From assembly GCF_030283205.1 (NCBI RefSeq), contig NZ_JASNWF010000008.1, positions 124,001 to 188,000 of the forward strand: a stretch of 64,000 nucleotides of DNA, written 5' to 3'. The notes under the pieces are model-generated. The model did no database searches. It was given only the letters and a program-made list of their open reading frames with translations, and had not been told where the DNA came from. Position numbers and translations under genes: made by a program. Of this stretch, positions 43,995-52,513 are shown piece by piece (position 1 is the stretch's first letter; every line of letters begins with the position of its first letter). This stretch comes from Actinomadura opuntiae. Lineage in GTDB: Bacteria > Actinomycetota > Actinomycetes > Streptosporangiales > Streptosporangiaceae.

Positions 43995-44873
43995 TCAGCC
44001 GTCCGGGCCGGGCGGCCGCCGGAGGAGTTCCTCGGCGGCTGCGTAGGCGTCGGTGCGGCCGGCCGCCACCTCGGCGGCCAGCTCCGCGAGGTCCGGGTGG
44101 ACGCGCAGGCGGCTCTGCGCCAGGGACAGGATCTGCGCGCGTGCCCGCCCGGCGCGCCGGTCGGGATCGTCGGCGCGGGCGTGCGCCGCGATCGCCTCGA
44201 CGAGCCGGGGCAGGCCCTCCCCCTTCGGCGCGACGAGGGTGAGGACCGGGGCGCGGGTCTCGGCGCGCAGGTCGCGGACGGTCCGCTCGGCGCCGTCGCG
44301 GTCGGCCTTGTTGACGACCAGGACGTCCGCGACCTCCAGCAGCCCGGCCTTCGCGGCCTGGACGGCGTCGCCCGCGCCGGGTGCGAGCACGACCACCACC
44401 GGGTCGGCGACCGCGGCGACCTCGATCTCCGACTGCCCGACGCCGACCGTCTCCACGATGACCGGGTCGTAGCCGAGCGCGGCCAGGACCGCGACGGCCG
44501 CGGGCACGGCGGCGGCGAGGCCGCCGAGGTGCCCGCGCGCCGCCAGCGAGCGGATGAGCACGCCGGGGTCGGCGGCGTGCGCGGACATCCGGATCCGGTC
44601 GCCGAGCAGGGCGCCGCCGCTGTAGGGCGAGGACGGGTCGACGGCCAGCACCGCAACCCGCCGCCCCTGCCCGCGGTAGGCGCCGACGAGCGCCGCGACG
44701 GTCGTCGACTTGCCCGCGCCGGGCGGGCCGGTCACCCCGACGACCCGTGCGGCGCCCGGGCCGAGGACGTCCAGGAGCTCGCCGCGGCGCGGCCCCTCGG
44801 CCAGGCTGAGCAGCCGGCCGGCCGCGCGGACGGACCCGCCGCGCGCCGCGGCGATCAGCTCCGGGACGTTCAC
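43995..44873 (-). CDS. meaB: MeaB-type GTPase, chaperone of a B12-dependent acyl-CoA mutase
   Basis: Predicted 292 aa, GTG start. Walker A GPPGAGKST at residues 49-57, ETVGVGQSE switch region, NKAD guanine motif. MeaB proteins load and protect the adenosylcobalamin cofactor of methylmalonyl-CoA-type mutases. The mutase genes are 13 kb away (56995-58988), but both transcription units start at the same palindromic box. Third gene of the acyl-CoA synthetase-thiolase-meaB operon. Confidence 0.93.
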   Translation of the reverse strand: MNVPELIAAARGGSVRAAGRLLSLAEGPRRGELLDVLGPGAARVVGVTGPPGAGKSTTVAALVGAYRGQGRRVAVLAVDPSSPYSGGALLGDRIRMSAHAADPGVLIRSLAARGHLGGLAAAVPAAVAVLAALGYDPVIVETVGVGQSEIEVAAVADPVVVVLAPGAGDAVQAAKAGLLEVADVLVVNKADRDGAERTVRDLRAETRAPVLTLVAPKGEGLPRLVEAIAAHARADDPDRRAGRARAQILSLAQSRLRVHPDLAELAAEVAAGRTDAYAAAEELLRRPPGPDG

Positions 44874-44892
44874 CGGGCGCCGGCCCCCGCGG

Positions 44893-46047
44893 TCACGGCG
44901 CCGGGACCTCGATGACGGTGGCCGACCCCATGCCGCCGCCCGCGCACATCGCGGCGACGCCGACGCCGCCGCCGCGGCGGCGCAGCTCGTGCACCAGCGT
45001 GACCAGCATGCGGGCGCCGGTGGCGGCGACCGGGTGGCCGAGCGAGCAGCCGCTGCCGTTGACGTTCACCCGGTCGGGATCGAGCCCGAGCATCCCGACC
45101 GTGGCGACGCACATCGCGGCGAACGCCTCGTTGATCTCGAACACCTCGACGTCGTCGGGCTTGAGCCCGGCGCGGGCGAGCGCCTTGGGGATCGCCTTCA
45201 CCGGGGCGAGCCCGGTCACGGCGGGGTCGACCCCGACCGACGCCCACGAGCGGACCGTGGCGAGCACGGGCAGGCCCTGCCGGGCGGCGAGCCGGTCGCT
45301 GGCGACGACGAGGGCGGCCGCGCCGTCGTTGCTGCCGCAGGCGTTGCCGGCGGTGATGCTGAACCCCTCGATCTCCGGATGGAGCGGCTTGAGCGAGGCG
45401 AGCCTCTCCAGGGACGTGTCGCGCCGCGGATGCTCGTCGACGGAGAACGTGCCGTGCGGCGTCTCGATGGGGACGATCTCCTCCTTGAAGCGGCCCTCGT
45501 CGATGGCACGGATCGCGTTGCGGTGCGAGCGCAGCGCCCAGGCGTCCATCTCCTCGCGGGACACGCCCGCCTTGACGGCCGCGTTCCACCCGACGGTGAT
45601 CGACATGTCCAGGTTGGGGGCGTCCGGACGGTCGGGGTGGGTGGGCGGGTTCCAGGGGTCGACCCACTCCGCGCCGGCCCGGAACCGCGACTTCGGCGAG
45701 GTGGAGGCGGAGTTCACGCCGCCGGCGATGACGAGCTCGTCCATGCCGGCCCGGACGCTCGCGGCGGCGTCCTGGACGGCGGCCTGTCCGGCGGCGCAGT
45801 GCCGGTTGCAGGCCTGACCGGCGACGGAGGTGAGCCCGGCGGTGATCGCGGCGTGCCGGGCCACGACGCCGCCGCCGTAGAGCCCCTCTCCGAGGATCAC
45901 GTCGTCGACCTGCTCGGGGTCGAGCCCCGATGCGGCCGCGGCGACCACGTGGTGCGCCAGGTCGTAGGCGGTGGTGTCGCGCAGGGTCCCCTTGAAGGCG
46001 GTGCCCACGGGGGTGCGCAGGGCGGAGGTGATGACGGCTTCAGGCAC
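44893..46047 (-). CDS. Acetyl-CoA C-acyltransferase (thiolase)
   Basis: Predicted 384 aa. Acyl-accepting Cys84 in CNRHCAAGQAA, NEAFA, GHPVAATGAR with the catalytic His, and CAGGGMG with the second Cys. Completes beta-oxidation by thiolytic cleavage of a 3-ketoacyl-CoA. Overlaps the upstream acyl-CoA synthetase gene by eight bp and is followed by meaB. Confidence 0.92.
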   Translation of the reverse strand: MPEAVITSALRTPVGTAFKGTLRDTTAYDLAHHVVAAAASGLDPEQVDDVILGEGLYGGGVVARHAAITAGLTSVAGQACNRHCAAGQAAVQDAAASVRAGMDELVIAGGVNSASTSPKSRFRAGAEWVDPWNPPTHPDRPDAPNLDMSITVGWNAAVKAGVSREEMDAWALRSHRNAIRAIDEGRFKEEIVPIETPHGTFSVDEHPRRDTSLERLASLKPLHPEIEGFSITAGNACGSNDGAAALVVASDRLAARQGLPVLATVRSWASVGVDPAVTGLAPVKAIPKALARAGLKPDDVEVFEINEAFAAMCVATVGMLGLDPDRVNVNGSGCSLGHPVAATGARMLVTLVHELRRRGGGVGVAAMCAGGGMGSATVIEVPAP

Positions 46048-47500
46048 GGGTGTTCTCCAAGGTCGTGTCCATCTCGGACAGCAGGACGCGGCGCAGCAGC
46101 TTCCCGGTGTCGGTCTTCGGCAGGTCGGCGCGGAACACGATGTCGTCGGGCGTCTTGGAGGAGCGCAGCCGCTCGCGGACCCACCGGCGGATCTCCTGCG
46201 GGTCGCCCTCCCCGACGACGACGGCGACGAGGCGCTGCCCCCACTCGGGGTCGGGCACGCCCAGCACCGCGGCCTCCTCGATCCCGGGATGCGCGACCAG
46301 GACGTCCTCGATCTCGGCCGGGGCGATGTTCTCCCCGCCGCGGATGATGGTGTCGTCGGCGCGCCCCTCGATGAACAGGTAGCCGTCGGCGTCGAACCGG
46401 CCCCGGTCCCGGGTGGCGAACCAGCCCTCCGGGTCCAGCACGCTGTTCCCGCCGTACTCGCCCGAGATCTGCTCGCCGCGCACGAACACCAGCCCGGTCC
46501 GTCCCGGCTCCAGGGGCTCGCCCTCCTCGGAGCGGATCTGGAACTCGACGCCGGGCAGCGCGCGGCCGACCGATCCGAGGCGCGCCCGGATCTCCGGGTC
46601 GTCCGAGGCGAAGGCCGTGCGGTGGTCGTCGGGGTCGAGGACGGCGACGGACGACGCGGTCTCGGTCAATCCGTAGGCGTTGACGAACCCGGTGCCCGGG
46701 AAGATCCGCAGGGCCCGTTCCAGGACGGGCAGCGGGGTGCGCGCGCCGCCGTAGGCGAGGTTGCGCAGCGTCGGCGTCGCGGCGTCGTCGCCGGGTACCT
46801 CCGCGACGATCCGCGCCAGCATCGTCGGCACCACCAGTGCATGCGTGATCCGTTCGCGCCGGACGGTCTCCAGCCATTCCCGCGCGTCGAACGCGGACAG
46901 GTACACGAGGCGGCGGCCCGTGTAGAGGTTCGAGAGCAGGTTCGCCAGGCCGGCGACGTGATAGGGCGGGACCGCGACCAGCGCCGCGTCCTCCTCCCCC
47001 GCGGACCCGAATTCGAGGGTGTTGAGCACGTAGGCGAGCAGGTGCCGGTGCCGCAGCACGGCCGACTTCGGGGCGGCGGTGGTGCCGCTGGTGTACAGCA
47101 GCACCGCGACCGCGTCCCGGTCGTTGTCGGGGACCGCCTCCAGGCCGGGCTCGTTCGCGGACGCCGCCGCCTCGGTCTCCGCCATGAAGGAGTCGAGGTC
47201 GCCGGGCCGTAGGACCAGCGCGCCGGGGTGGCGGGATTGCAGCTCGTCCAGCTGCTGCTCGCCGAGCCGGTAGTTGAGGGGGACGAAGGGCACGCCCGCC
47301 ACGGCGGCGCCGAACAGCGCCACGGGGTAGGCGAGGTGGTTCGCCGCCAGGTAGAGGACGGCGGGATGCCGCCGGAACCGGTGGGCGGCCGCCCGGGCCA
47401 GGCGCAGCAGCGCGGACGCGCCGAGCGAGCGGCCGTCCGCCGTCACCGCCGCCCGGTCGCCGGCCGAGGCAGCCATCTCGAGGATCATGATGATGTTCAT
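46040..47500 (-). CDS. Acyl-CoA synthetase (AMP-forming), copy 1
   Basis: Predicted 486 aa from ATG 47500 (ATGs at 47488 and 47476 also possible). A3 P-loop LLYTSGTTAAPKSAV, A5 NAYGLTETAS, A8 DGYLFIEGRADDTIIRGGENIAPAEIEDVL, A10 Lys in KTDTGKLLRRVL. Activates a carboxylic acid to its CoA ester. The regulon box at 47501-47515 touches ATG 47500, so a repressor bound there would block initiation directly; a start further downstream cannot be excluded. Confidence 0.9.
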   Translation of the reverse strand: MNIIMILEMAASAGDRAAVTADGRSLGASALLRLARAAAHRFRRHPAVLYLAANHLAYPVALFGAAVAGVPFVPLNYRLGEQQLDELQSRHPGALVLRPGDLDSFMAETEAAASANEPGLEAVPDNDRDAVAVLLYTSGTTAAPKSAVLRHRHLLAYVLNTLEFGSAGEEDAALVAVPPYHVAGLANLLSNLYTGRRLVYLSAFDAREWLETVRRERITHALVVPTMLARIVAEVPGDDAATPTLRNLAYGGARTPLPVLERALRIFPGTGFVNAYGLTETASSVAVLDPDDHRTAFASDDPEIRARLGSVGRALPGVEFQIRSEEGEPLEPGRTGLVFVRGEQISGEYGGNSVLDPEGWFATRDRGRFDADGYLFIEGRADDTIIRGGENIAPAEIEDVLVAHPGIEEAAVLGVPDPEWGQRLVAVVVGEGDPQEIRRWVRERLRSSKTPDDIVFRADLPKTDTGKLLRRVLLSEMDTTLENTRA

Positions 47501-47515
47501 GAGAATGCTATTCTC
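47501..47515. promoter_or_regulatory. Perfect regulon box GAGAAT-GCT-ATTCTC
   Basis: Perfect palindrome abutting the ATG of acyl-CoA synthetase 1 (minus) and 38 bp upstream of the SDR at 47554 (plus); it can control both divergent units. Confidence 0.85.
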
Positions 47516-47553
47516 GCTTACTAAGATTCCTACTCGCAAGAGAGGGTAACGGA

Positions 47554-48321
47554 ATGCAGATCGAGGGCAGCTCCGCGATCGTCGTCGGCGGCGCCGGCGG
47601 GCTCGGCGAGGCCACCGTCCGCCGCCTGCACGCGGCCGGCGCGAAGGTCGTCGTCGCCGACCTGGCCGACGACAAGGGCAAGGCGCTGGAGGACGAGCTC
47701 GGCGTCCGCTACGCGCGCACCGACGCCACCGACGAGGACTCCGTGCTGGCGGCGATCGCGGAGGCCGAGGCGGCGGGGCCGCTGCGGATCTCCGTGGACG
47801 CCCACGGCGGCCCGGCCAGCGGCGGCCGGCTCGTCGGCAAGGACGGCTCGCCGCTGGACCTCGCCGGCTTCCGCACGACGATCGAGGTGTACCTGACCGG
47901 CGTCTTCAACGTGATGCGCCTGGCCGCCGCCGCGATCGGGAAGCAGGAGCCCGTCTCGGAGGAGGGGGCCAGGGGCGTCATCGTCAACACCGCGTCGATC
48001 GCCGCCTACGAGGGGCAGATCGGGCAGATCCCCTACGCGGCCGCGAAAGGCGGGGTCGTCGGCATGACCATCGTCGCCGCCCGCGACCTGTCCCCGCTCG
48101 GCGTCCGCGTCGTGACCATCGCGCCGGGGACGTTCCTCACCCCGGCCTACGGCAAGGCGGGCGACCAGTTGGAGGCGTACTGGGGGCCGCAGGTCCCGCA
48201 CCCCAAGCGGATGGGCCGGTCCCCCGAGTACGCCGCGCTCGTCCAGCACATCTGCGAGAACGACTACCTCAACGGCGAGGTCATCCGCCTCGACGGGGCC
48301 CTGCGGTTCCCGCCGAAGTGA
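47554..48321 (+). CDS. SDR, 3-hydroxyacyl-CoA dehydrogenase type II-like
   Basis: Predicted 255 aa. VVGGAGGLG motif (first Gly of TGxxxGxG replaced by Val-Gly-Gly), VVADLAD for NAD, IVNTASIAAYEGQIGQIPYAAAKGG with Ser and Tyr-x3-Lys, and TIAPGTFLTP. The VDAHGGPASGGR loop and the FNVMRLAA helix match HSD10-type 3-hydroxyacyl-CoA dehydrogenases, which oxidise branched or steroid hydroxyacyl substrates. Overlaps the next SDR as GTGA. Confidence 0.88.
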   Translation: MQIEGSSAIVVGGAGGLGEATVRRLHAAGAKVVVADLADDKGKALEDELGVRYARTDATDEDSVLAAIAEAEAAGPLRISVDAHGGPASGGRLVGKDGSPLDLAGFRTTIEVYLTGVFNVMRLAAAAIGKQEPVSEEGARGVIVNTASIAAYEGQIGQIPYAAAKGGVVGMTIVAARDLSPLGVRVVTIAPGTFLTPAYGKAGDQLEAYWGPQVPHPKRMGRSPEYAALVQHICENDYLNGEVIRLDGALRFPPK

Positions 48322-49061
48322 CCGGACCGCTGGCGGGCAAGGTCGCGTTCGTCGCCGGCGCGAGCCGCGGCATCGGGCGGGCGGTGGCGGTGGCGCTCGC
48401 CGACGCGGGCGCCGCCGTCGCCGTCGCCGCCCGGTCCGAGCAGGAGGGGCGGCTGCCCGGCACGATCCACTCGGTCGCCGAGCGGATCGGCAAGTCGGGC
48501 GGCCGCGCCCTGGCCGTCCCGTGCGACGTCACCCGGGAGGACTCGGTCGAGGCGGCCGTCGCCGCGACCGTCGCGGAGTTCGGCGGCATCGACATCCTGA
48601 TCGCCAACGCCGGGGTCCTCTGGCTCGGCCCGGTCGAGTCGACGCCGCTCAAGCGCTGGCAGCTGTGCCTGGACGTCAACCTCACCGGCGTGTTCCTGGT
48701 GACCAGGGCCGTCATCCCGCACGTCAGAGCGCGCGGAGGCGGTTCGCTGGTGGCAGTGACGACCTCGGGCGTCGCCATGACGGACCGGGGCGCCAACGCC
48801 TACTGGGTCTCCAAGGCGGCGGTCGAACGGCTCTACCTGGGGCTCGCCGCCGACCTCAAGGCCGACAACATCGCGGTGAACTGCCTCGCGCCGTCCCGCG
48901 TCGTGCTCACCGAGGGCTGGACGGCCGGTGGCGGCGGACGGGAGATCCCCGCGGAGATGGTCGAGCCGCCGGAGGCCATGGGCCGGGCCGCGGTGCTGCT
49001 CGCCGCCCAGGACGCGGCCGGCATCACCGGCACCGTCCAGCGTTCGGAGGCCCTGCCCTGA
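48318..49061 (+). CDS. Short-chain dehydrogenase/reductase
   Basis: Predicted 247 aa, GTG start overlapping the previous stop. VAGASRGIG, NAGVLWLG, AVTTSGVAMTDRGANAYWVSKAAVE (Ser, Tyr-x3-Lys). The Arg in VAARSEQEG suggests NADP. A SRVVLTEGW segment follows the active site. Likely a dehydrogenase paired with the preceding HSD10-like gene. Confidence 0.87.
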   Translation: MTGPLAGKVAFVAGASRGIGRAVAVALADAGAAVAVAARSEQEGRLPGTIHSVAERIGKSGGRALAVPCDVTREDSVEAAVAATVAEFGGIDILIANAGVLWLGPVESTPLKRWQLCLDVNLTGVFLVTRAVIPHVRARGGGSLVAVTTSGVAMTDRGANAYWVSKAAVERLYLGLAADLKADNIAVNCLAPSRVVLTEGWTAGGGGREIPAEMVEPPEAMGRAAVLLAAQDAAGITGTVQRSEALP

Positions 49062-49070
49062 CCCGCCCGG

Positions 49071-49215
49071 TCAGTCGGGCCGCAGGCCGCGCAGGAACAG
49101 GCGCACCGCGACGCGCGTGTGGTGCTCCCAGGTGACCTCGCGGACTGCGCGGGAAGTGCCCTGCCGCGTAGGCGCGGCGGGCGACGTCGGGGTAGCGCGA
49201 GGCGTGCGTCACGGC
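49071..49215 (-). pseudogene. Short decayed coding remnant
   Basis: On the minus strand one frame reads IAVTHASRYPDVARRAYAAGHF and a second, shifted by one base, reads VREVTWEHHTRVAVRLFLRGLRPD then stop at 49071. The two fragments look like consecutive parts of one C-terminal region broken by a frameshift; the 5' part of the gene is gone. The parent family is not clear (possibly a TetR ligand domain). Confidence 0.4.
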
Positions 49216-49230
49216 GATCCGCCCGAGTCC

Positions 49231-49245
49231 GAGAATTGCGTTCTC
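49231..49245. promoter_or_regulatory. Regulon box GAGAAT-TGC-GTTCTC
   Basis: One mismatch from a perfect palindrome, 26 bp upstream of the KshB-like reductase. An extra half site GAGAAG at 49253-49258. Confidence 0.75.
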
Positions 49246-49271
49246 TATGATTGAGAAGCTAGATTTCATAT

Positions 49272-50252
49272 ATGGCGCACGACCATGGCTTCCACCCGGT
49301 CCGGATCACGCGGGTCATCGACGAGACCGCCGACGCGCGCACGTACGCGCTGGACGCCCCGTTCCCCTACCAGGCCGGCCAGTTCCTGACGTTCCGGGCC
49401 TGCGGCGCCCTGCGCAGCTACTCGATGTCGAGCTCGCCGGACACCGACGCCGAGCTGCGCACGACGGTGAAGCGGGTGCCCGGCGGGCTGGTCTCCAACT
49501 GGATGCTCGACAACCTCGCGCCCGGCGACCTGGTCGAGGTCACCCGCCCGGCCGGCGCGTTCTGCCTGCGCGAGACCTCCGCGCCGCTGGTCGCGTTCTG
49601 CGGCGGCAGTGGGATCACGCCGATCGCGTCCCTCGTCAAGAGCGCGCTCGCCACCACCGACCGCCGGGTCCGGGTGCTGGCGGCCGACCGGGACGCGGAC
49701 TCGGTCATCTTCCGCGACGAGCTGGCGGAGCTGGCCGCCCGGCACCCCGGGCGCTTCGAAATCGAGCACCACCTCGACGCCGAGAGCGGCTTCGTCACCG
49801 CCGACCGGGTGCGCGGCTTCACCGGCGCCGACCAGGACGCCGACTTCTACATCTGCGGCCCGGCCCCCTTCATGGACCTGGTCGAGCGGGCCCTGCTGTC
49901 CCTCGGCGTCGGCGAGGACCGGATCTTCATCGAGCGGTTCACGGCGGTGGAGGACGAGCCGGCGGGCCCGGAAAAGGAGGGCACGGTCACCATCGTCCTC
50001 TCCGGAAAGCGGCAGACCATCCCGCAGCGCGCGGGCGAGACGCTGCTGCAGAGCGCGCGCAGGGCGGGCCTCACCCCGCCGTTCTCCTGCGAGGCGGGCA
50101 ACTGCGCCACGTGCATGGCCCAGGTCACCGAGGGCGAGGCCAAGATGCGCGTCAACAACGCGCTGGAGGACGACGAGGTCGCCGAGGGCTGGGTGCTCAC
50201 CTGCCAGGGCGAGCCGATGACCGAGCACGTCACCGTCGTCTACGAGGACTGA
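49272..50252 (+). CDS. Oxygenase reductase with FAD and plant-type 2Fe-2S domains (KshB-like)
   Basis: Predicted 326 aa. FAD domain RSYSMSSSP (48-56), NAD domain CGGSGITPIASL (110-121) and YICGPAPFM, then a C-terminal ferredoxin with CEAGNCATC (Cys273, 278, 281) and Cys311. This order matches KshB, the reductase of 3-ketosteroid 9-alpha-hydroxylase, and related Rieske reductases (HmpX/PaaE type). No oxygenase is adjacent; the Rieske oxygenase at 13379 is the only one in the window. First gene of a five-gene plus-strand operon. Confidence 0.9.
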   Translation: MAHDHGFHPVRITRVIDETADARTYALDAPFPYQAGQFLTFRACGALRSYSMSSSPDTDAELRTTVKRVPGGLVSNWMLDNLAPGDLVEVTRPAGAFCLRETSAPLVAFCGGSGITPIASLVKSALATTDRRVRVLAADRDADSVIFRDELAELAARHPGRFEIEHHLDAESGFVTADRVRGFTGADQDADFYICGPAPFMDLVERALLSLGVGEDRIFIERFTAVEDEPAGPEKEGTVTIVLSGKRQTIPQRAGETLLQSARRAGLTPPFSCEAGNCATCMAQVTEGEAKMRVNNALEDDEVAEGWVLTCQGEPMTEHVTVVYED

Positions 50253-50343
50253 GCCGGCGGAACCCAGATACACGAGTACGCCCGAGTGGAGACCGTCAGC
50301 CTTTTCCTGCGCCGCTGAACGTGCGGCCCCCTTGAGAGGACCC

Positions 50344-50739
50344 ATGGACGAGAGCGAAGATCTGCGCGCCGCGCGCGCCGTGCGCCGCGCGGTGCTGGGC
50401 GACGCCTACGTCGACGGCACGGCCGCCGACCCGGGCTCGGTGGCCGGCGAGTTCCAGGACTACATCACCGCGATGGCGTGGGGCGTGTGGGCCCGGGACG
50501 GCGCCCTGACGTCCCGTGATCGGAGCCTGCTGGTGATGGCGATGACCGCCGCGCTCGGGCGGATGGAGGAGTTCCGGTTGCATGCGGGCGGCGCGCACCG
50601 GGCGGGCGTCAGCGACGCGGAGGTCGACGAGCTGCTGTTCCAGGTCGCCGCCTACTGCGGCGCACCGGCGGGCGTCGCGGCCAGGCGGAGCGTCAAGCAG
50701 ATCCGGGCGGCGCGGGAAGACGACGGAGCGGCACGGTGA
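50344..50739 (+). CDS. Carboxymuconolactone decarboxylase family protein
   Basis: Predicted 131 aa from the ATG at 50344, preceded by GAGAGGACCC. LTSRDRSLLVMAMTAALGRMEEFRLHAGGAHRAGVSDAEVDELLFQVAAYCGAPAG is the gamma-CMD core, including the His in LHAGGAHRAG. Overlaps the next gene as GTGA. More like true gamma-CMD than the gene at 40786. Confidence 0.87.
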   Translation: MDESEDLRAARAVRRAVLGDAYVDGTAADPGSVAGEFQDYITAMAWGVWARDGALTSRDRSLLVMAMTAALGRMEEFRLHAGGAHRAGVSDAEVDELLFQVAAYCGAPAGVAARRSVKQIRAAREDDGAAR

Positions 50740-51590
50740 CGGCCGTCGGGTTCGTGGGTCTCGGCAACATGGGCGCCGTGCTGGCGTCCAACCTGGTCGG
50801 GGCCGGGCTGACGGTGGTCACGTACGACGTCGCGGGTCCGGACAGCTCCCCCGCGGGCGCCGCGCGCGCCGAGGACGTCGCGGAGGTCGCCGAGAGGGCC
50901 GACGTCGTGGTGTTCAGCCTGCCGGACGGGGCCGCCTCCGAGCAGGTGGCCCGGAGCATCGCCGAAGCGCCCGTCCTCCGCGTCACCCACGTCGTCGACA
51001 CCTCCACGATCGGCGTCGCCGCCGCCCGGGACGTCGCCGGCCTGCTGGCCGCGCGCGGCATCGGTTACGTCGACGCCCCGGTCTCGGGCGGTGTAGCGGG
51101 GGCCCGCGCCCGCACCCTCACGGTGATGTACTCGGGGCCGGACGACGCCTGCGACCGCGTCGAGTCGGTGCTCACCGGGCTCAGCGACCGCCGCCACCGC
51201 GTCGGTGACCGGCCGGGGCTGGCGCAGGCGCTCAAGCTCGCCAACAACTTCCTGTCGGCCACCGCGCTCGCCGCCACCAGCGAGGCCGTCGCGTTCGGTC
51301 TGGCCGCCGGGCTCGACATGGGCACCATGCTCACCGTGCTGAACACCGCGAGCGGCCGCAGCGGCGCGACCGGCGACAAGTTCCCCGACCACGTGCTCAC
51401 CGGCCGCTACGCCTCCGGCTTCAGCAACTCGCTGATGTGCAAGGACGTGCGGCTCTACCTGCGCTCGGTCGCCGACCAGGGCGGCCCGTCCACGGTCGGC
51501 GCGGTCACCGCGTCGATCTGGGAGCGGTTCGCCAAGGCCGAACCCGGCGCCGACTTCACCCGGATCTTCCCCTTCGTCCAGCACCCGTGA
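50736..51590 (+). CDS. NAD(P)-dependent beta-hydroxyacid dehydrogenase-like protein
   Basis: Predicted 284 aa, GTG start. GFVGLGNMGAVLASNL cofactor motif, DAPVSGGVAGARARTLTVM substrate motif, and catalytic Lys in ALKLANNFLSA. 3-Hydroxyisobutyrate dehydrogenase superfamily; paralogue of the gene at 30253. Sits in the KshB-like operon. Confidence 0.87.
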   Translation: MTAVGFVGLGNMGAVLASNLVGAGLTVVTYDVAGPDSSPAGAARAEDVAEVAERADVVVFSLPDGAASEQVARSIAEAPVLRVTHVVDTSTIGVAAARDVAGLLAARGIGYVDAPVSGGVAGARARTLTVMYSGPDDACDRVESVLTGLSDRRHRVGDRPGLAQALKLANNFLSATALAATSEAVAFGLAAGLDMGTMLTVLNTASGRSGATGDKFPDHVLTGRYASGFSNSLMCKDVRLYLRSVADQGGPSTVGAVTASIWERFAKAEPGADFTRIFPFVQHP

Positions 51591-51597
51591 GGTGACG

Positions 51598-52509
51598 ATG
51601 CGGTTCATCTTCCACTACCCCGAGACCAGCGGGCTCGACGGCGACGTCCTGGACGCCGGCCCGCTGCGCGACGTCGCGGCCGCGGCGGAACGGGCCGGTT
51701 TCGACGGCCTGTCCCTCAGCGAGCACCCGGTGCCCGGCGCCCGGTGGCTCGCGGCGGGCGGGCACCAGACCCTGGACCCGTTCGTCGCGCTCGCCTTCGC
51801 CGCCGCGGCGACCGAACGGCTGCGGCTGCTCACCCACCTGGCCGTCGCGCCCTACCGCAACCCGTTCCTGCTCGCCAAGGCGGCGGCGACGCTCGACAAG
51901 CTGTCCGGCGGACGCCTGCTCCTGGGCCTCGGCACCGGCTACCAGAAGAGCGAGTTCCACGCCCTCGGCGTCGACATGGACGAGCGCAACGCGCTGTTCG
52001 ACGAGGCCCTCGACGTGCTTCCCCTGCACTGGAGCGGCGAGCCGTTCGGCTACGAGGGCCGGCACTTCAGCGCCCGGGACGTGATCGCGCGGCCCCGGCC
52101 CGTCCAGGACCCGATCCCGATCTGGATCGGTGGCAACTCCAAGCTGAGCCGCCGCCGCGCCGCCGAGCGCGCGCAGGGCTGGATGCCGATGAACGGCGGC
52201 GCGCAGCTGAGCGCCACCGCCCGCACCCCCGCCCTCGGCTCGCTCGGCGACCTCGCCGCGGCCATCGCCGAGTTGCGGGAGGCGGCGGCCGCGGCAGGCC
52301 GCACCGACCGGATCGACGTCCTGCACTCCTACCAGGACGCGGGAATCGAGACTCCGGCCGCCGAAGCCGACCGGCATCGCGAAGCACTCGCCGAAATCGA
52401 GAAGGCGGGCGTGACCTGGGTGCTGGTGTCGAGCCGCACCGGTTCGCTCCCGGCCACGCTGGAGTTCCTCGAAGCCTTCGGCGCGACTTATCTCCAGGAC
52501 GGGCGGTAG
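51598..52509 (+). CDS. LLM-class F420-dependent oxidoreductase (TIGR03619-like)
   Basis: Predicted 303 aa. MRFIFHYPE, GFDGLSLSEHPVPG, RLLTHLAVAPYRNPFLLAKAAATLDKLSGGRLLLGLGTGYQKSEF and PIPIWIGGNS are standard LLM features. I use the ATG at 51598 with GAGG six bases upstream; a GTG two codons earlier is also possible. Co-operonic with the dehydrogenase and SDR on either side. Confidence 0.87.
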   Translation: MRFIFHYPETSGLDGDVLDAGPLRDVAAAAERAGFDGLSLSEHPVPGARWLAAGGHQTLDPFVALAFAAAATERLRLLTHLAVAPYRNPFLLAKAAATLDKLSGGRLLLGLGTGYQKSEFHALGVDMDERNALFDEALDVLPLHWSGEPFGYEGRHFSARDVIARPRPVQDPIPIWIGGNSKLSRRRAAERAQGWMPMNGGAQLSATARTPALGSLGDLAAAIAELREAAAAAGRTDRIDVLHSYQDAGIETPAAEADRHREALAEIEKAGVTWVLVSSRTGSLPATLEFLEAFGATYLQDGR

Positions 52510-52513
52510 CGGC

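Noticed and set aside
49272..50252. Naming the reductase kshB
   Set aside because: Domain order fits KshB but the same order occurs in PaaE/HmpX-type reductases, and no KshA or steroid ring-cleavage genes are in the window.
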